From Hydrangea macrophylla (lineage: Eukaryota; Streptophyta; Magnoliopsida; Cornales; Hydrangeaceae): DNA of 64,000 nucleotides. A program made the position numbers and the translations under genes. Positions 13,076 through 24,033 of the stretch are shown piece after piece (the first letter of the stretch is position 1; every line of letters starts with the position of its first letter). The notes beneath the pieces were generated by a model, which saw nothing but the letters and a program-made list of their open reading frames with translations, made no database searches and had not been told where the DNA came from. The DNA is taken from contig CM066987.1 in assembly GCA_033977485.1 (NCBI GenBank), positions 90,242,588 to 90,306,587 of the forward strand, in the 5' to 3' direction.

Positions 13076-14079
13076 CCAGTCTTTCCAAGTATTCTTGCGA
13101 AGCTAAGAGTGGGACCTCCTAAGTTCTTTATTGTTGGCTCAGATCAGTTGTTAATCACTTTGATCAAACTCTTTGATTAGCTAATTAATCAACTGATCAG
13201 TTAAAGTTAACACCACTATATAACGATAACTACACTCCAACTCAAAAGAACATATTTGAAGCGATAACTAGACTTGTATGTTGCACTAATGTCCCCCTAC
13301 CGTTAGCATTCATAATCATATTTAGATAGTTGGATAACTGTTGCTGTCAACCGAAATGATGATTACTTCTTCTATTCCTTAAATTTCATTCACCTCTCAT
13401 GATTACCAAATATGTTGATAACTACTTATTAACAAGATAACTACTTATCAACAAGACTGCAGTTCTCAATAATCAACTTGGTGACATTCTCAAGGGAATG
13501 CTTACTCTTTACTAGAGGGTAGATTCTATCTTGACAATATATGTTCACAATCCTGTGAACATGACTTACCCAAGATACCCAGGTGTTGATCTTGATGACC
13601 TCGCTGATTAGTAAGTCAAATCTTTTATACTCATAGTTTGTATCCATAATCGTTTCAAGATTGATAACATGTACTTTATACAAGTTATGAGTTCCTATTG
13701 ACTGTTGACTATTTTAGATGTCAATAGGAAAGTTCATGGTCTGTCAATGCACTATAAGCACTAGCATACTAACTAAGAGTCATACTCTAGTGATTGAGAT
13801 TGATCACTCCATCCAATGGTAGTTAATTATGCTTTAGTGTATTCCTTAAGAGATATCTAGTCTCATCATCCACTGTGACAAGTTCTAAGTATCAAAGAAT
13901 AGTAATTCGTATCTTGCTTATATGTGTCTCATATATATGCGAATTACCTACCATGATACTTAAGGATTACAAACAATCATCTCATGAATCATACATAATT
14001 AAATGTATAAATAATATCTATATATAAAATGCCAAATGTCACATACACAAAGACTGGTTTTGAGGGCACAATCCCAACA

Positions 14080-14234
14080 TCCACAACATGTATGGCCTGC
14101 CATAGGTCATTCTCTACATTGACCATGGCCTGATACCTTATCATAGCATAATATATCTCTAAATTAGCTAGCTGGATAGCGTCGAGGAAGATCACGTGTC
14201 CACCATAACCATTGGGAACGTGGTATGGGTCCAT
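14080..14234 (-). pseudogene. Remnant of pre-gag ORF of gypsy element D (homologue of 51857-52471)
   Basis: Starting at the ATG at 14234, the minus strand encodes 53 residues that align with the N-terminus of the extra ORF of element B. Shared features are an MDP start, VP, an aromatic-GGH signature (YGGH here, FGGH in B), a conserved Leu/Ala/Tyr spacing and a W...HVV block at the end. The frame is cut at 14079 by the Copia LTR; beyond that the apparent ORF is LTR sequence. The start lies about 105 bp inside the D LTR border, comparable to the roughly 190 bp in B. No function is known to me. The low overall identity with a conserved signature suggests the ORF was under protein-level selection before it decayed. 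Confidence 0.65.
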
Positions 14235-14339
14235 GATGTCCTGACAAAAGCAAACTATGTTATATAATGGATAATCTTAATATATATGGAGGTCAGATTT
14301 TAAGTATGGAGGACACTCAACTATGCCTATCCTTTTTTC
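14235..14339 (-). other. Leader of element D between LTR and pre-gag ORF
   Basis: A short stretch between the presumed LTR end (14340) and the ORF start. A PBS would be expected next to 14340, but no clear match remains, so it is presumably decayed. Confidence 0.4.
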
Positions 14340-15440
14340 TATCACAACATGTGTCTACATAGCAAAATAAGGAAAAAATTTCATTTCCGTTTTGGACCCG
14401 TAGGTCAAGATAGGTGATGGATCGCTTGTCTTGTACTTAGCTTAACATGTACCAGTAAATAGAGTATATAAAGTAATAGGAAAGATAATAATAGCATTTA
14501 ATAAAAACCAACTTCCAAATATTACATTGTTCGTAAATCAATTTTCTTTAAGGCACAAGCCGCCGTATTTAAATAAAATATTATTCTCTTATTACAACTT
14601 AAATATAAAAGCATCTCCAAATGCTTCTCTAGCTGGCATAATCATTTTGCACTGCACAGCCATTTCCTGGACATTTTGGGTGTCCAGGACAAAAAAAAAG
14701 TCATCAGCTAATGAAAGTCGAATGAGCATAATGAACAAAACACGCAATGTATATAAAAATACCTTAACCATTTTAACATCATTTAGTAATTTAGAGTACG
14801 GTTAATCTATTATTCCAGTCATTGCATAATAACAATTGATAAACTGTTTGAGAAATGAATATTTAAGATCGTGCACGAACAATGTAATCATCTCATCTTA
14901 CTGACTCTTTTATCTTAACCACAATCTCTCAACTCATTCAGTTCACCAAAACCATATGGCACAATGCTGGAAATTAGAACATTACAGCCCATAAAAGTTG
15001 CTCGATAGGAGTACCGAACTGATGCGGAATAGGTAAAACCCAACAAGATATTCAAGGTTACAATAACCTAGTTATCCTATATGATATACCATCATCACCC
15101 ACAAAAATCGCTTAGCCAAACTCTGTTTGACCAAGATAGTATCACTGCCCATAAAAGCCGATGAATACAGATATTCATATTCATAATGTCACAACCATAT
15201 CTCTTTACTCATTTCTCACAACATATATGCTTGACCACTTGACCCCTTTCTAACACATGCCATCTCGACTATGAATGTGTATGACTTATTCTTTCTGTTC
15301 ACATTTTCTTATAAAGGTATCAGAGCGATTCATACATTTCCTTTTCATATTTTCTCATTAATAACAGATCAATTAATACACTTGTTTATAACTAATTTGA
15401 TCAACTTATCCAAATCTCTATTTCATATTATGTTTTCCTT

Positions 15441-15453
15441 TCCTTTATATAAC
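15441..15453 (-). promoter_or_regulatory. Possible TATA box of element D LTR
   Basis: The minus strand reads GTTATATAAAGGA, about 200 bp downstream of the palindromic cluster 15655-15770. Confidence 0.4.
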
Positions 15454-15654
15454 AGTGAGGTACAACTCTTTAACAAAACACCCAAAGGTACAGTAGGTTA
15501 AAGCAGAAAGTACAATTTTTATAAATCCTTTCTTAGTGACAAGACACTCTTACATACAGATCCTTAACATCTTATTCCAACGTATAAGTAGTTAAGCTCA
15601 TGGTACAACTCATAACAGCAAGGAAAACAAAATTCTGAAAAATAGCTTAAAGGA

Positions 15655-15770
15655 TTGATCCTTGAAGAATCGATCTTCATAGGATCGATCTTATTGGGAT
15701 TGATCATAGCAAGGATCGATCTTTGTAAGATCGATCTATGAAGATCGATCTTTGCAGGATCAATCTTGTT
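15655..15770 (-). repeat. GGATCGATCTT word cluster (element D LTR)
   Basis: Seven or eight copies of GATCGATC-type palindromes (AGGATCGATCTT, AAGATCGATCTT and variants) spaced 10-20 bp apart. Confidence 0.7.
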
Positions 15771-18450
15771 TCATCTTCTTTGCAGATTTCTGTAGAAAAC
15801 AGGGGAGTTTTTGGGTTTTGCAAACTGATATTATACAGTGCTTATAATATATTGTTCTCTTCATTTTTCTGCGTAGATTACGAATATATAAGTCTTGTTT
15901 ACCAATTATTAATATAGCTCAACTTGTAGATGAAAATCCGAGAGACGCTAAAATTTTGTTAATACCGTACGTCGTAACCGTTATGAATTAAGGTCTAACG
16001 TTTGAAAAAGAAGCTATTGGGACTGTAATCTTTCATTTTCAATTTACGGAATTGTGGATACCGGCATTTGGGCCCACTTTTGTTTTTAAAACATTTTTCA
16101 AATTCCAAATTCAAAAACAAATGAGTCGCCACTTAATTTTAAAAGGAAAATTAAGAAACAATTTTAAAGCAAACTGATCTTTTGCGAAACCAAAGATAAA
16201 CCGGGTCCGGGGATTATGGAATGAAAGGGGAAGGAGCCTGACGGACTAAAACACCCCCTTTCATCCTATCTTGCGATAAGCATCTACTCAACATCCTTTT
16301 TAATCAAATTAATAATCTAAGCATGCCCTCAATTAATACATATGTACATATACATTACACAAGCATGTTGGAAATGGTGTAAAATTGCTAACGGTAAAAT
16401 ATCATTCATAAGTCACATAATTCAACTAGCAAACATCATGATGTGCAAGTAAGGAACTAGAGAACTCACCCGGGATCCAGCCGCGAAATGGAAACGTGCA
16501 ATGCATACACAAAATACAAAGCCTAAGAAAAGGTCTCTAATTCACATATTCACATAAGGCAAAACCTAAGCTAAGGTGTCGCACATGGAGTCGAAAACCA
16601 ATTAAAATCAATGAAATAAGTAAACCAGAGAAGAGATGAGAAATTGTACCTCAAATGCGCTACAAAACAAAGATTAGTCCACATGCTTCACATAATAATA
16701 TGATATCAAAAAATCAATCCCAATTCTCTAACTTAGATCTATAAGCATGAAATCCAACTTTATTCAATGGCTAATCCTAATCATAAGCATTGATGTACAT
16801 GAATGAATGAATGTGAATGAGAATAAAATATGGATTTATTCACTAATTTGGATCACTTAGCCTCTGGATTTAAGCTAAATTATCATTATTCAAAACATGA
16901 TTTGGGTCCCAAGACATTAGGGAACCATTTGAGTTGAAATAAATAAGATTAGACAAAACAGTAGCAGTTTTTTATGAATTACAAAGAGCAGACCAGATCT
17001 TAAAAAAAAGAAATAAAATACTTTCAACGGTTGGATCTTAATGATTTTTAGATATGTTATGTCTCTGTGAGACTAGTTTCTAATCCAAAACAAAAATCGA
17101 GGTTTCAACGGTTAGATCTCCGGGAATACGGAAAATACTAGACCTCACTCAGGATTTTACAACTCTCTGTCCAGAGATCTTGTATGATTTTTTGAAAATA
17201 GCAAAAAAATCTGAATTGCTTCATTCTTTTTAGGGAACCTTCCTAACACATTAAGGTTCTTAGAAAAAATTGTTTTGGGTCACAAACACTTTATTAAAAT
17301 CCCGATTTATTTATTCCAAAAGAGTGTTTCTGTGCTGAAATTCTGGGCAGATTGTTGTTACTTCACAAAACTCATGACCAAACCATTTTAAACATGAAAC
17401 TACCTTAAAACAAAAATTACAGCGGTAGAACATTGTGTTATTAACACTTTCCCGTTGGTTTCACTTGGTTTCAACGGTTATATTTTGAACTAAAAATCTT
17501 TGATCAAAAAACAGTTTGTGAACTCACTGTTTTCATTTGTCAAGTTCAACTTTATTTGTTAACCCCAACTATTAAATCATGAAGTTGGACTTAAACTAAA
17601 CCATATTCTCCTACCATTTGATGGTCATTGGAGACTAAGGACATCTATACATGTAGGTTTTGGATGAAGTATAGAGAACTTCTCAAAACCCAAGGAAGAG
17701 ATTAGTCTAAGCCATAGAGTTGGACTTAAACTAAACTACTTCTCCTACCATTTGATGGTCATTGGAGACTAAAAAAAAAAACAAATCTACTCTAATCTCC
17801 ATGGAATATAGTATGAATTCCATAAGATTCATAGTAAAGAGATCCTAGTCATGAGTTGATACTAGTATCTCACCAACTATGTGTAGATTATGACCATGAT
17901 TCATTTTAATCTCCATATGGATCATAAGATCATAGGAAACTAAGGAATCAAACTCAAAGAGTTTCAATGAGATATGGAAGATCTCATGAACCTTATGAAT
18001 GAAATAGAAATAAAGAAAATCAAAGTTTCATTTAGGAACACAAATTCTTCAAAACTTATTCATCTCAAACCTAAGGCATTAATTAGATCCAAATTAATGA
18101 GATGTCATGAAATTCAATCATAAGTTCTTGGTGGTGTGTGATGAAATGGGGTAAGAAGAGAGGTTTTGAAAATGTGAAAAGTTCCTAGATCTAAGAACTT
18201 GTGATTGAATTATCCTAACTCTACCAAGGATTAAGAGGTTACCTCTATGACCTCAAAGAATTCTTCAATTTCTTGTGAAGCTCTTCCAAGATCTTCAAAT
18301 TCTTCTCAAAGTTCTTCAAATTCTTCAAGAAATTCTTTTCTTCTTCTCAATTCTCTATATGACTCTTCTCTCTCTCCCCAAAGCTCAAGTATATATCTTG
18401 TATATATATAAAATGATTCAAAAGCTCCTCCTCCAAATGAAGATGAAGAT

Positions 18451-18463
18451 CTCTTTATATAGA
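18451..18463 (-). promoter_or_regulatory. Ogre1 3' LTR TATA box
   Basis: The minus strand reads TCTATATAAAGAG. The equivalent site in Ogre2 is 48402-48413 with the same spacing to its word cluster. U3 would thus run from 19220 down to about 18430. Confidence 0.6.
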
Positions 18464-18552
18464 CCTCATTATCTCAAGGATAAATGGGTAAATTCGGGTG
18501 GAGACCCATGTGCAAAGTTTTCTTCTAGAACATGTGAGAAAAGCAGTCTGTT

Positions 18553-18710
18553 ACAGCCAGCGGCACTCGACGGGTGCCGGCGGCATTCACTGAGTGCCGG
18601 ACGGCACTCACTGAATGCCGGGCGGCAACCCGTGAGTGCCGGCGCAGCACTCAGTGAGTGCCGGCGCGGCACTCAGTGAGTGCCGCCGGGTTTTCCGGGT
18701 GCCGGGGCTA
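18553..18710 (-). repeat. GGCACTCA/TGAGTGCC inverted-word cluster (Ogre1 LTR)
   Basis: Six or more tandem words such as GGCACTCACTGAATGCC and GGCACTCAGTGAGTGCC, each an inverted repeat, in an otherwise AT-rich LTR. The cluster starts about 90 bp upstream of the TATA box in the transcription direction. A diverged version lies at the same place in Ogre2 (48503-48615). Confidence 0.78.
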
Positions 18711-19220
18711 ATTGAATTTGCTCCCTTTTTTAAATTTTTGAAAGGAAAATTAATCTAAACTTAATTTTTGTGAGTTATCTTTATATATTCATGTATATTT
18801 GTGCTAAAATGCACCCATGTGGGTGGTATGCACCCATGTGCATGGTATATTATTCAATATACTATGCCTTTATTATTATTATTTTTTTCAAGAGACAATT
18901 TTCCTTTATTTAAAAACTCTTTTTTATCATTTTCATTTTATACTTTCTTTCAAAACCTTTTTATATGTATATTGAGCAAATTTTCAGACTGATTTCCTTA
19001 TGTGTCCTTCAATATTCGGGTTTCTCCCGAATACCCAAACCCTCTCTCTTTTTTTATTTTTTTATATATTTTTTTAATTTTGCAATTTTAACTTGAAGAA
19101 CATCTTGAAGATTTTGAATTTCTTGGAAAAACTTCGAACGTCACGGTCATCGTCATCATCGGTCTTTGAGAGGTAACCAATCCCTAGATTTGACGTTTGG
19201 TCAAAATCGGGGTGTCTACA

Positions 19221-19240
19221 GTTTGCCCCTCTTTGACAGA
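19221..19240 (-). other. Polypurine tract of Ogre1
   Basis: The minus strand reads AAAGAGGGGCAAAC directly before the LTR start TGTAGACACC. Ogre2 has the same tract at 60707-60720. Confidence 0.75.
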
Positions 19241-19670
19241 GTTTGTGAAGCAACGCGTATCACAAATGAATGTCAAAGCCTGTGTGAAAGACAAGCCTTT
19301 GATCAAACAGACGAATCTAGGTAAAAACAAAAGTGCGTTGCAAAATCGGGTGTGCGGAGAGCCAAGATACTGGTCGTGCTCAAGGGTGAGCTGCCTACGT
19401 ATCCCATCGGGAATCAGACCAAGACGTAGTTCGAGCAAGGGACAACAATACACAAACGCAGGTAGTCACACAGATGAATGCACCTATCCTATCATGATGC
19501 ACGTGCTCAAGCAAATTTATGCTCTATGTTTTCAGGTTCAATGACTTAGGACAAGGCTACTCCTTAAAGTTAGCAAAACGTACCTTTGTCTTGAAATCCT
19601 GCTATGCTGATGACGTCCTGTCCTAGGAAAGTCGCGATTGCCATGTTTTTATGAGAATAATGATTGGCTG
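19241..19670 (-). other. Conserved 3'-UTR block of Ogre1 (GCTGCCTACGTATCCC module)
   Basis: Non-coding block clearly homologous to 60721-61136 in Ogre2. It contains the module GAGCTGCCTACGTATCCC at 19387-19404, followed by an AATCAGACC segment to about 19430. Three other copies of this module lie in the window (23063-23093, 23169-23213, 60873-60909). ORFs crossing it on both strands are not supported. Confidence 0.65.
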
Positions 19671-19830
19671 AGATGCGCTTTACGTCTTATACTCCGGTGT
19701 CTAATGAGTATCATCTGATCGACTGAGATGCGCTTCGCGCCTTATACTCTAGTGTCGAATCAGGAACCATTCTTTTGAAAAGACTGAGATGCGCTTCGCG
19801 CCCTTATACTCTGATGTCTCTCAAGAAATG
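19671..19830 (-). repeat. Three diverged half-units of the ~56-bp GACTGAGATGCGCTT repeat
   Basis: Three copies of a core GACTGAGATGCGCTTCGCG...CTTATACTC, with spacers matching those of the 112-bp array in Ogre2 (61137-63590). Here the module is barely amplified. Confidence 0.75.
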
Positions 19831-19845
19831 AGATATTTTTGTAGA

Positions 19846-20516
19846 AAAGTCAGAATCGCTCCAGATTCGATGACCCCAGATAGCAGAAAAGTCAGAATCG
19901 CTCCAGATTTGAGGACCCCAGATAGCAGAAAAGTCAGAATCGCTCCAGATTCAATGACCCCAGATAGCAGAAAAGTCAGAATCGCTCCAGATTCAATGAC
20001 CCCAGAGAGCAGAAAAGTCAGAATCGCTCCAGATTCAATGACCCCAGAGAGCAGAAAAGTCAGAATCGCTCCAGATTCGATGACCCCAGATAGCAGAAAA
20101 GTCAGAATCGCTCCAGATTCAATGACCCTAGAGAGCAGAAAAGTCAGAATCGCTCCAGATTCAATGACCCCAGAGAGCAGAAAAGTCATAATCGCTCCAG
20201 ATTCAATGACCCTAGAGAGCAGAAAAGTCAGAATCATTCCAGATTCAATGACCCCAGAGAGCAGAAAAGTCAGAATCGCTCCAGATTCAATGACCCCAAA
20301 TAGCAGAAAAGTCAAAATCGCTCCAGATTCAATGACCCCAAAGATTGCAGAAAAGTCATAATCGCTCCAGATTCAATGACCCCAAATAGCAGAAAAGTCA
20401 GAATCGCTCCAGATTCAATGACCCCAAAGATTGCAGAAAAGTCAGAATCGCTCCAGATTCAATGACCCCAGAGAGCAGAAAAGTCAGAATCGCTCCAGAT
20501 TCAATGACCCCAAATT
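19846..20516 (-). repeat. 42-bp tandem array, 16 copies
   Basis: Unit AGAAAAGTCAGAATCGCTCC followed by AGATTCAATGACCCCAGAGAGC. Starts are 42 bp apart (for example 19882 and 19924), with a few point variants and two units carrying AAGATTGC at the junction. Since 42 is divisible by 3, open frames run through it on both strands (190 and 164 codons); these are artefacts of the period. Ogre2 holds one diverged unit at 63601-63634. Confidence 0.9.
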
Positions 20517-20598
20517 CGCTTGGTATTGCAAGGGTAATTTTTATTTTTCTTTTCCTTTTCAGAACAGTCACGCGAACTTAAACAATTCATTTTCTATC

Positions 20599-20913
20599 GG
20601 GAGTCATGCAGACTCGAAAATTCATTTCTACTTTTCAAAGATTGGGAGTCGCGTGGACTCGAAAATTCATTTCTACTTTTCAAAGATTGGGAGTCGCGCG
20701 GACTCGAAAGTTCATTTCTACTTTTCAAAGATTGGGAGTCGCGCGGACTCGAAAATTTATTTCTACTTTTCAAAGATTGGGAGTCGCGCGGACTCGAAAG
20801 TTCATTTCTACTTTTCAAAGATTGGGAGTCGCGCGGACTCGAAAATTCATTTGTACTTTTCAAAGATTGGGAGTCGCGCGGACTCGAAAATTCATTTCTA
20901 CTTTTCAAAGATC
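20599..20913 (-). repeat. 45-bp tandem array, 7 copies
   Basis: Unit begins GGGAGTCGCGCGGACTCGAA, with starts 45 bp apart (20599, 20644, 20689 and so on). A partial eighth unit lies near 20950. Each unit contains the inverted repeat GAGTC-GCGCG-GACTC. The open frames through it follow from the period being a multiple of 3. No copy was seen in the visible part of Ogre2. Confidence 0.88.
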
Positions 20914-21040
20914 AAAAATTCATTTTCTAAAAATTCATTTTATTTTTCGAAGACCTGGAGTCGCGCAGACTCGACAACTTGTCTTCGGCATTTCTAAATT
21001 TGGTTTTATCCCTTCCCTTTTTGGTTTGATTGGTAACCCC

Positions 21041-22128
21041 AGGCTGTAATAGATGACTTATGCCAAGATCGAAGATTTGATCGGTGACTTCAAAGGCTGC
21101 GATAGACGACTTATACCAGGACCGATGATTTGATTGGTAACTCATAGGATGCGATAGACAACTTATACCAAGACCGAGAATTTGATCGGTAACTCATAGG
21201 ATGCGATAGACGACTTATACCAAGACCGAGGATTTGATCGGTAACTCATAGGATGCGATAGACAACTTATACCAAGACCGAGGATTTGATCGGTGACTCA
21301 TAGGATACGATAGACGACTTATACCAAGACCGAAGATTTGATCGGTGACTCATAGGATGCGATAGAAGACTTATACCAAGACCAAAGATTTGATCGGTGA
21401 CTCATAGGATGCGATAGACGACTTATACCAAGACCGAGGATTTGATCGGTGACTCATAGGATGCGATAGACGACTTATACCAAGACCGAGGATTTGATCG
21501 GTAACTCATAGGACGCGATAGACGACTTATACCAAGATCAAGGATTTGATCGGTGACTCATAGGATGCGATAGACGACTTATACCAAGACTGAGAATTTG
21601 ATCGGTGACTCATAGGCTGCGATAGACGACTTATACCAAGACCGAGAATTTGATCGGTGACTCATAGGATGCGATAGACGACTTATACCAAGATCGAGGA
21701 TTTGAATAGTAACTCATAGGATGCGATAGACGACTTATACCAAGACCGAGGATTTGATCGGTGACTCATAGGATGCGATAGATGACTTATACCAAGACCG
21801 AGGATTTGATCGGTGACTCATAGGATGCGATAGACGACTTATACCAAGACCGAGGATTTGATCGGTAACTCATAGGATGCGATAGACGACTTATACCAAG
21901 ACCGAAGATTTGATCGGTGACTCATAGGATGCGATAGACGACTTATACCAAGACCGAGGATTTGATCGGTAACTCATAGGATGCGATAGACGACTTATAC
22001 CAAGACCGAGGATTTGATCGGTGACTCATAGGATGCGATAGACGACTTATACCAAGACCGAGGATTTGATCGGTGACTCATAGGATGCGATAGACGACTT
22101 ATACCAAGACCGAGAATTTGATCGATGA
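21041..22128 (-). repeat. 52-bp tandem array, about 20 copies
   Basis: Unit begins GATGCGATAGACGACTTATA and continues CCAAGACCGAGGATTTGATCGGTGACTCATAG (two segments). Spacing is 52 bp (21148 to 21200). The most homogeneous units are in the middle and the edges are diverged. The same unit forms 63655-64000 in Ogre2. Confidence 0.9.
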
Positions 22129-24033
22129 TGGTACAGCCTCAAAAGATTTGCTTTGGGGCTATTCTAGCTGAAGAGATGTTTATATGCTTCTTATTTCGGA
22201 TTTATCTTTATCGGTTTTTTTTTCAAAATATTCTTTTTGATGGATTGCTTGCTATGGACAGCAGTTTGGGCGATTCGGGCAAGAAGAGGAAGAAGTATGA
22301 GCCAGTTCTCCACAACAACCCCACTTTTCTATTTACTGATTTCCTTTTTGATTATAGACAAATCCAAAGGCTTTCTGGTTCATCTGATGATTAGCTTGTA
22401 CGGCTTGGATCCTGATCTGCTGAGGGTATTCACTTGATTTTGCTCTCTCTGAAGATATTACTCGACCTCTATTTGATTTCCTTAGCGGAGTAGAATCTGA
22501 CTCCCTGACCTCCCTACTATTACCCTTCTTTTAGAATCTTCAATTCTTGTTGATCCCTCTGAGGAATATATCTTTTGGATTTCAAGAAGGTAGACTCAAA
22601 CTGAGTTGAGATACATACATTTTCAAATTTGTGACCAATTCTACTTTCTTTTCTTTGCGCTTCTTTGATCAACTTTAGAAAAAGTTGTTATCCCATAATA
22701 TTCTTTCATTGTATCTTCCTTTACGATTGACTTTTTGATAATGAAGAATTCTTCTTTTCATGTTTCTTTCCATCTTAAATCAATTTTAGATTTATGCATG
22801 AAAACTTCAAATTTTTACTTCAAGAATTCTTAGGATGCCTAAGCTTGGTCCTTGAAAGCCAGTAAACACAGAGATATTTTATTTGGAAAACGACAGTTTG
22901 CCCCTAGTTTGACAGGGGGCTTGGGAATGCTAGGCAAACGAAGTTTGCCCCTGGTTTGAGGGAGTTGACGCGGCCTCTGGGCAAACGATAGTTTGCCCCT
23001 AGTTTTCAAGGTAATTTCATGAATTGGTTGGGTTTCTTCTTTGGACCGAGGGTCTTGGGAGACCCGCCTACTTATCCCCGAATGGGCATCAGGTACTATA
23101 GTAGTTCGATCGAGGCCTGAAAGAAGTGCAATGATTGACTGTGCGTGTAGTTGTGACCGAACCTTGCAGGCTGCCTACGTATCCCCGAATGGGAATCAGG
23201 TCAAAACGTAGTTCATCTACTCTGGAGGTCTTGAAAGAATAAGGCTTCAAGAATTGGTGGGCTTTTCGAGCCATGTTTTCATTTAGGTTCAATGGGTCCC
23301 CTTTTTGGGCAGATTTTCTGAAACATATTCCTTGTGGCAGCTTTCGAACAAGATGATGAACTACTTCTCCTTCTTATGCATTTTTTTTTCTTCTTTTCCT
23401 CTTTTCTTCCTCTTTTTTTTTCTTTTCTTTTCTTCTTTCCCTTTTTTTGTTTTGTGGCGGTTGATTCTTTTCACCTTATCACTAGCCAGTCAATCTTTAC
23501 AACTCTCATGATACATCATGTTTTACTCATACTCTATTATACTCACATAGTAATATCAACCCTCCAATTTACTCTTTATCTTTCTCAAAGATATTTCTGC
23601 ATTGTTTTAGGTCTACTTATCACTTATCCATTGTGTCTCTCACAAAAATTTAATTGATACTTTCAAATCTTTCTTTTCATTTCCAATTTCTTTTCTTAGG
23701 ATAATTCATGTACTTTGAAGTACTCAAGAATTCTCAATCTTATTTATTCTCTATTTTTTTTCTTTTTTCTTTTTTTTCTTTCCTTTCTTTTCTCACTATC
23801 TCTTATTATCTTCATGATTTTGACTGGCTAGGATTCGGATTTTGAAATCAACACGCATCGTATTTTGCTCTAACTTTTGCCTAGGCACCCTTTCGGGTTT
23901 TCATCCTAGCGAGCTCTCTTTTTTTTTCTTTTTTTTTTTCTTTCTTTCTTTTTTTTTTCTTTTAAGTAGAAGAAGTTCATTTAAGATATCTAGCTACCAT
24001 TAAGGAACAAGTTCATGGCTTTGGACTGTGAGC
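22129..24033 (-). other. Ogre1 3' UTR between pol scrap and arrays
   Basis: Non-coding. It contains three copies of GTTTGCCCCT (22896, 22943, 22991), which is the reverse of the polypurine tract. Two of these are preceded by an inverted partner. Two copies of the TACGTATCCCC-type module follow (23063-23093 and 23169-23213). Long polypyrimidine tracts lie at about 23378-23450 and 23750-23960 (purine-rich on the sense strand). Small ORFs here are low-complexity shadows. Confidence 0.7.

Larger units (their letters stand above)
12567..14079 (-). mobile_element. Ty1/Copia-type 5' LTR (element truncated)
   Basis: 1513 bp with TG...CA ends. The minus-strand start TGTTGGGATTGTGCCCTC is characteristic of a common group of plant Copia LTRs, and the end lies beside a PBS. 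It is inserted within the pre-gag ORF of element D, cutting that ORF after 53 codons. No second LTR or matching target duplication (expected TCCAC) was found to the left, so only one LTR and part of the leader remain. It holds a TATA box at 12921-12932 and a palindromic word cluster just upstream. Confidence 0.82.
14340..16052 (-). mobile_element. LTR of gypsy element D, first part (interrupted by Ogre1)
   Basis: The minus-strand end of this LTR aligns by eye with the end of the element B LTR: both carry GACCTACGGGTCC, then GGAAAT, then TTTCCTTATTT and TGCTA before the terminus. The terminus here appears mutated (TATCAC on the plus strand where TGTCAC would be expected). Contents include a TATA-like box at 15441-15453, a GATCGATC word cluster at 15655-15770, and three copies of a CCCATAAAAG-like motif near 14990, 15100 and 15150. 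It stops at 16052 where Ogre1 inserted (TSD GGAAT) and resumes at 28588. Confidence 0.7.
16053..19220 (-). repeat. Ogre1 3' LTR (full length)
   Basis: 3168 bp; on the plus strand it runs from TGTGGATACCGGCATTTGGG to GGGGTGTCTACA. The same family occurs at 27885-28582 (deleted copy) and 45796-60706 (Ogre2, interrupted). It includes a duplicated block containing CTACCATTTGATGGTCATTG near 17613 and 17749, a TATA box at 18451-18463 and a GC-rich inverted-word cluster at 18553-18710. Confidence 0.9.

Noticed and set aside
19789..20361. 190-codon plus-strand ORF and 164-codon minus-strand ORF through the 42-bp array
   Set aside because: Both are open only because the period is a multiple of 3 and the unit lacks stops; no start context, no homology, array sits in a retrotransposon 3' UTR.
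20431..21049. Overlapping ORFs on both strands through the 45-bp array
   Set aside because: Same period artefact; several frames are open at once.
19846..22128. Possible CRISPR-like or centromeric satellite array
   Set aside because: Units are contiguous without unique spacers, lie inside a defined LTR element, and the sequence is plant nuclear; a centromeric role cannot be judged from one window.
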